The notes under the pieces are model-generated. The model was not told the DNA's origin, made no database searches, and saw only the letters and a program-made list of their open reading frames with translations. DNA of 5,934 nt from Bacteroidota bacterium (lineage in GTDB: Bacteria; Bacteroidota; Bacteroidia; Bacteroidales; VadinHA17): contig JAUWPX010000107.1 of assembly GCA_030611395.1 (NCBI GenBank), positions 1-5,934 on the forward strand, in the 5' to 3' direction. The translations under genes and the position numbers were made by a program. Positions 5,714 through 5,934 of this stretch are shown here, piece after piece; the stretch's first letter is position 1, and the number at the start of each line of letters is the position of its first letter.

Positions 5714-5934
5714 ATGCATCAGGGATTTAAAAAGGACCTTCAATTCTATAAGTTCAGCTTGTACGGTTTCCTGAAGAACTTACGCTTCTTTGAGCCATTT
5801 CTCTACCTGTTCTTTCTTGAGCAAGGTCTGAATTTCCTGCAGATCGGTACATTAATCACAATAAGGGAAATATCACGGAATGTACTTGAGATACCTGCCG
5901 GTGTCCTTGCCGACTCTCTTGGCAGAAGGAGGAT
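5714..5934 (+). CDS. major facilitator superfamily transporter, N-terminal part
   Basis: An open frame begins at ATG 5714 and runs off the window after 73 complete codons. The visible part has a short polar start (MHQGFKKDLQFYK), a first hydrophobic helix (about 14-36, including FFEPFLYLFFLEQG), a second helix around 43-64 and then GVLADSLGRRR (63-73). That last stretch is the classic MFS motif A (G-x-L-A-D-x-x-G-R-R-x) in the loop between helices 2 and 3. The gene therefore encodes an inner-membrane secondary transporter, perhaps an efflux permease; the substrate cannot be judged from this fragment. The start is the first ATG after the methyltransferase stop, 60 bases downstream, in the same direction, so the two may share an mRNA. 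The gene is cut by the window end, not by a mutation. Confidence 0.75.
   Translation, partial: MHQGFKKDLQFYKFSLYGFLKNLRFFEPFLYLFFLEQGLNFLQIGTLITIREISRNVLEIPAGVLADSLGRRR

Overview
The window looks like chromosomal DNA from a low-GC Bacteroidota member, probably a Bacteroidales or Marinilabiliales type lineage. The evidence is AT-rich composition, starts without Shine-Dalgarno sequences, several copies of the TAnnTTTG -7 promoter element typical of that phylum, a small Bacteroidota-style histidine kinase, and secreted proteins whose signal peptides end just before Gln. The phylum call is firm; the genus cannot be read from the sequence.

Layout: positions 1-479 hold no convincing gene, only a start-less open frame on the minus strand (178-411) that may be the decayed end of a small membrane protein. 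A strong hairpin (480-526) then terminates a small minus-strand gene (563-859) for a secreted protein with nine cysteines, five of them spaced exactly every fifth residue. A divergent control region of about 145 bp separates it from a plus-strand operon: a membrane histidine kinase (1004-2263) overlapping by 4 bp an OmpR-type response regulator (2260-2967). After a 127-bp gap comes an exported PQQ-type beta-propeller protein of BamB-like fold (3095-4321). A 219-bp gap with an inverted repeat and a good promoter leads to a class I SAM-dependent methyltransferase with an NPPW motif (4541-5653). The window ends inside the N-terminus of a major facilitator superfamily transporter (5714 onward).

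How the parts may work together: the divergent control region contains four direct copies of GTTAA/GTTAT at 11-, 10- and 11-bp steps, the one-turn phasing expected for OmpR-family dimers. They lie about 42-78 bp upstream of the predicted start of the cysteine-rich gene and run into the -7 element of the kinase gene. A weaker array with the same steps precedes the beta-propeller gene. The kinase also carries three cysteines in its predicted periplasmic domain. This suggests, as inference only, an envelope-stress, metal or redox sensing module in which kinase and regulator control a cysteine-rich secreted effector, perhaps themselves, and perhaps the beta-propeller protein. The methyltransferase and transporter look like a separate transcription unit or units.
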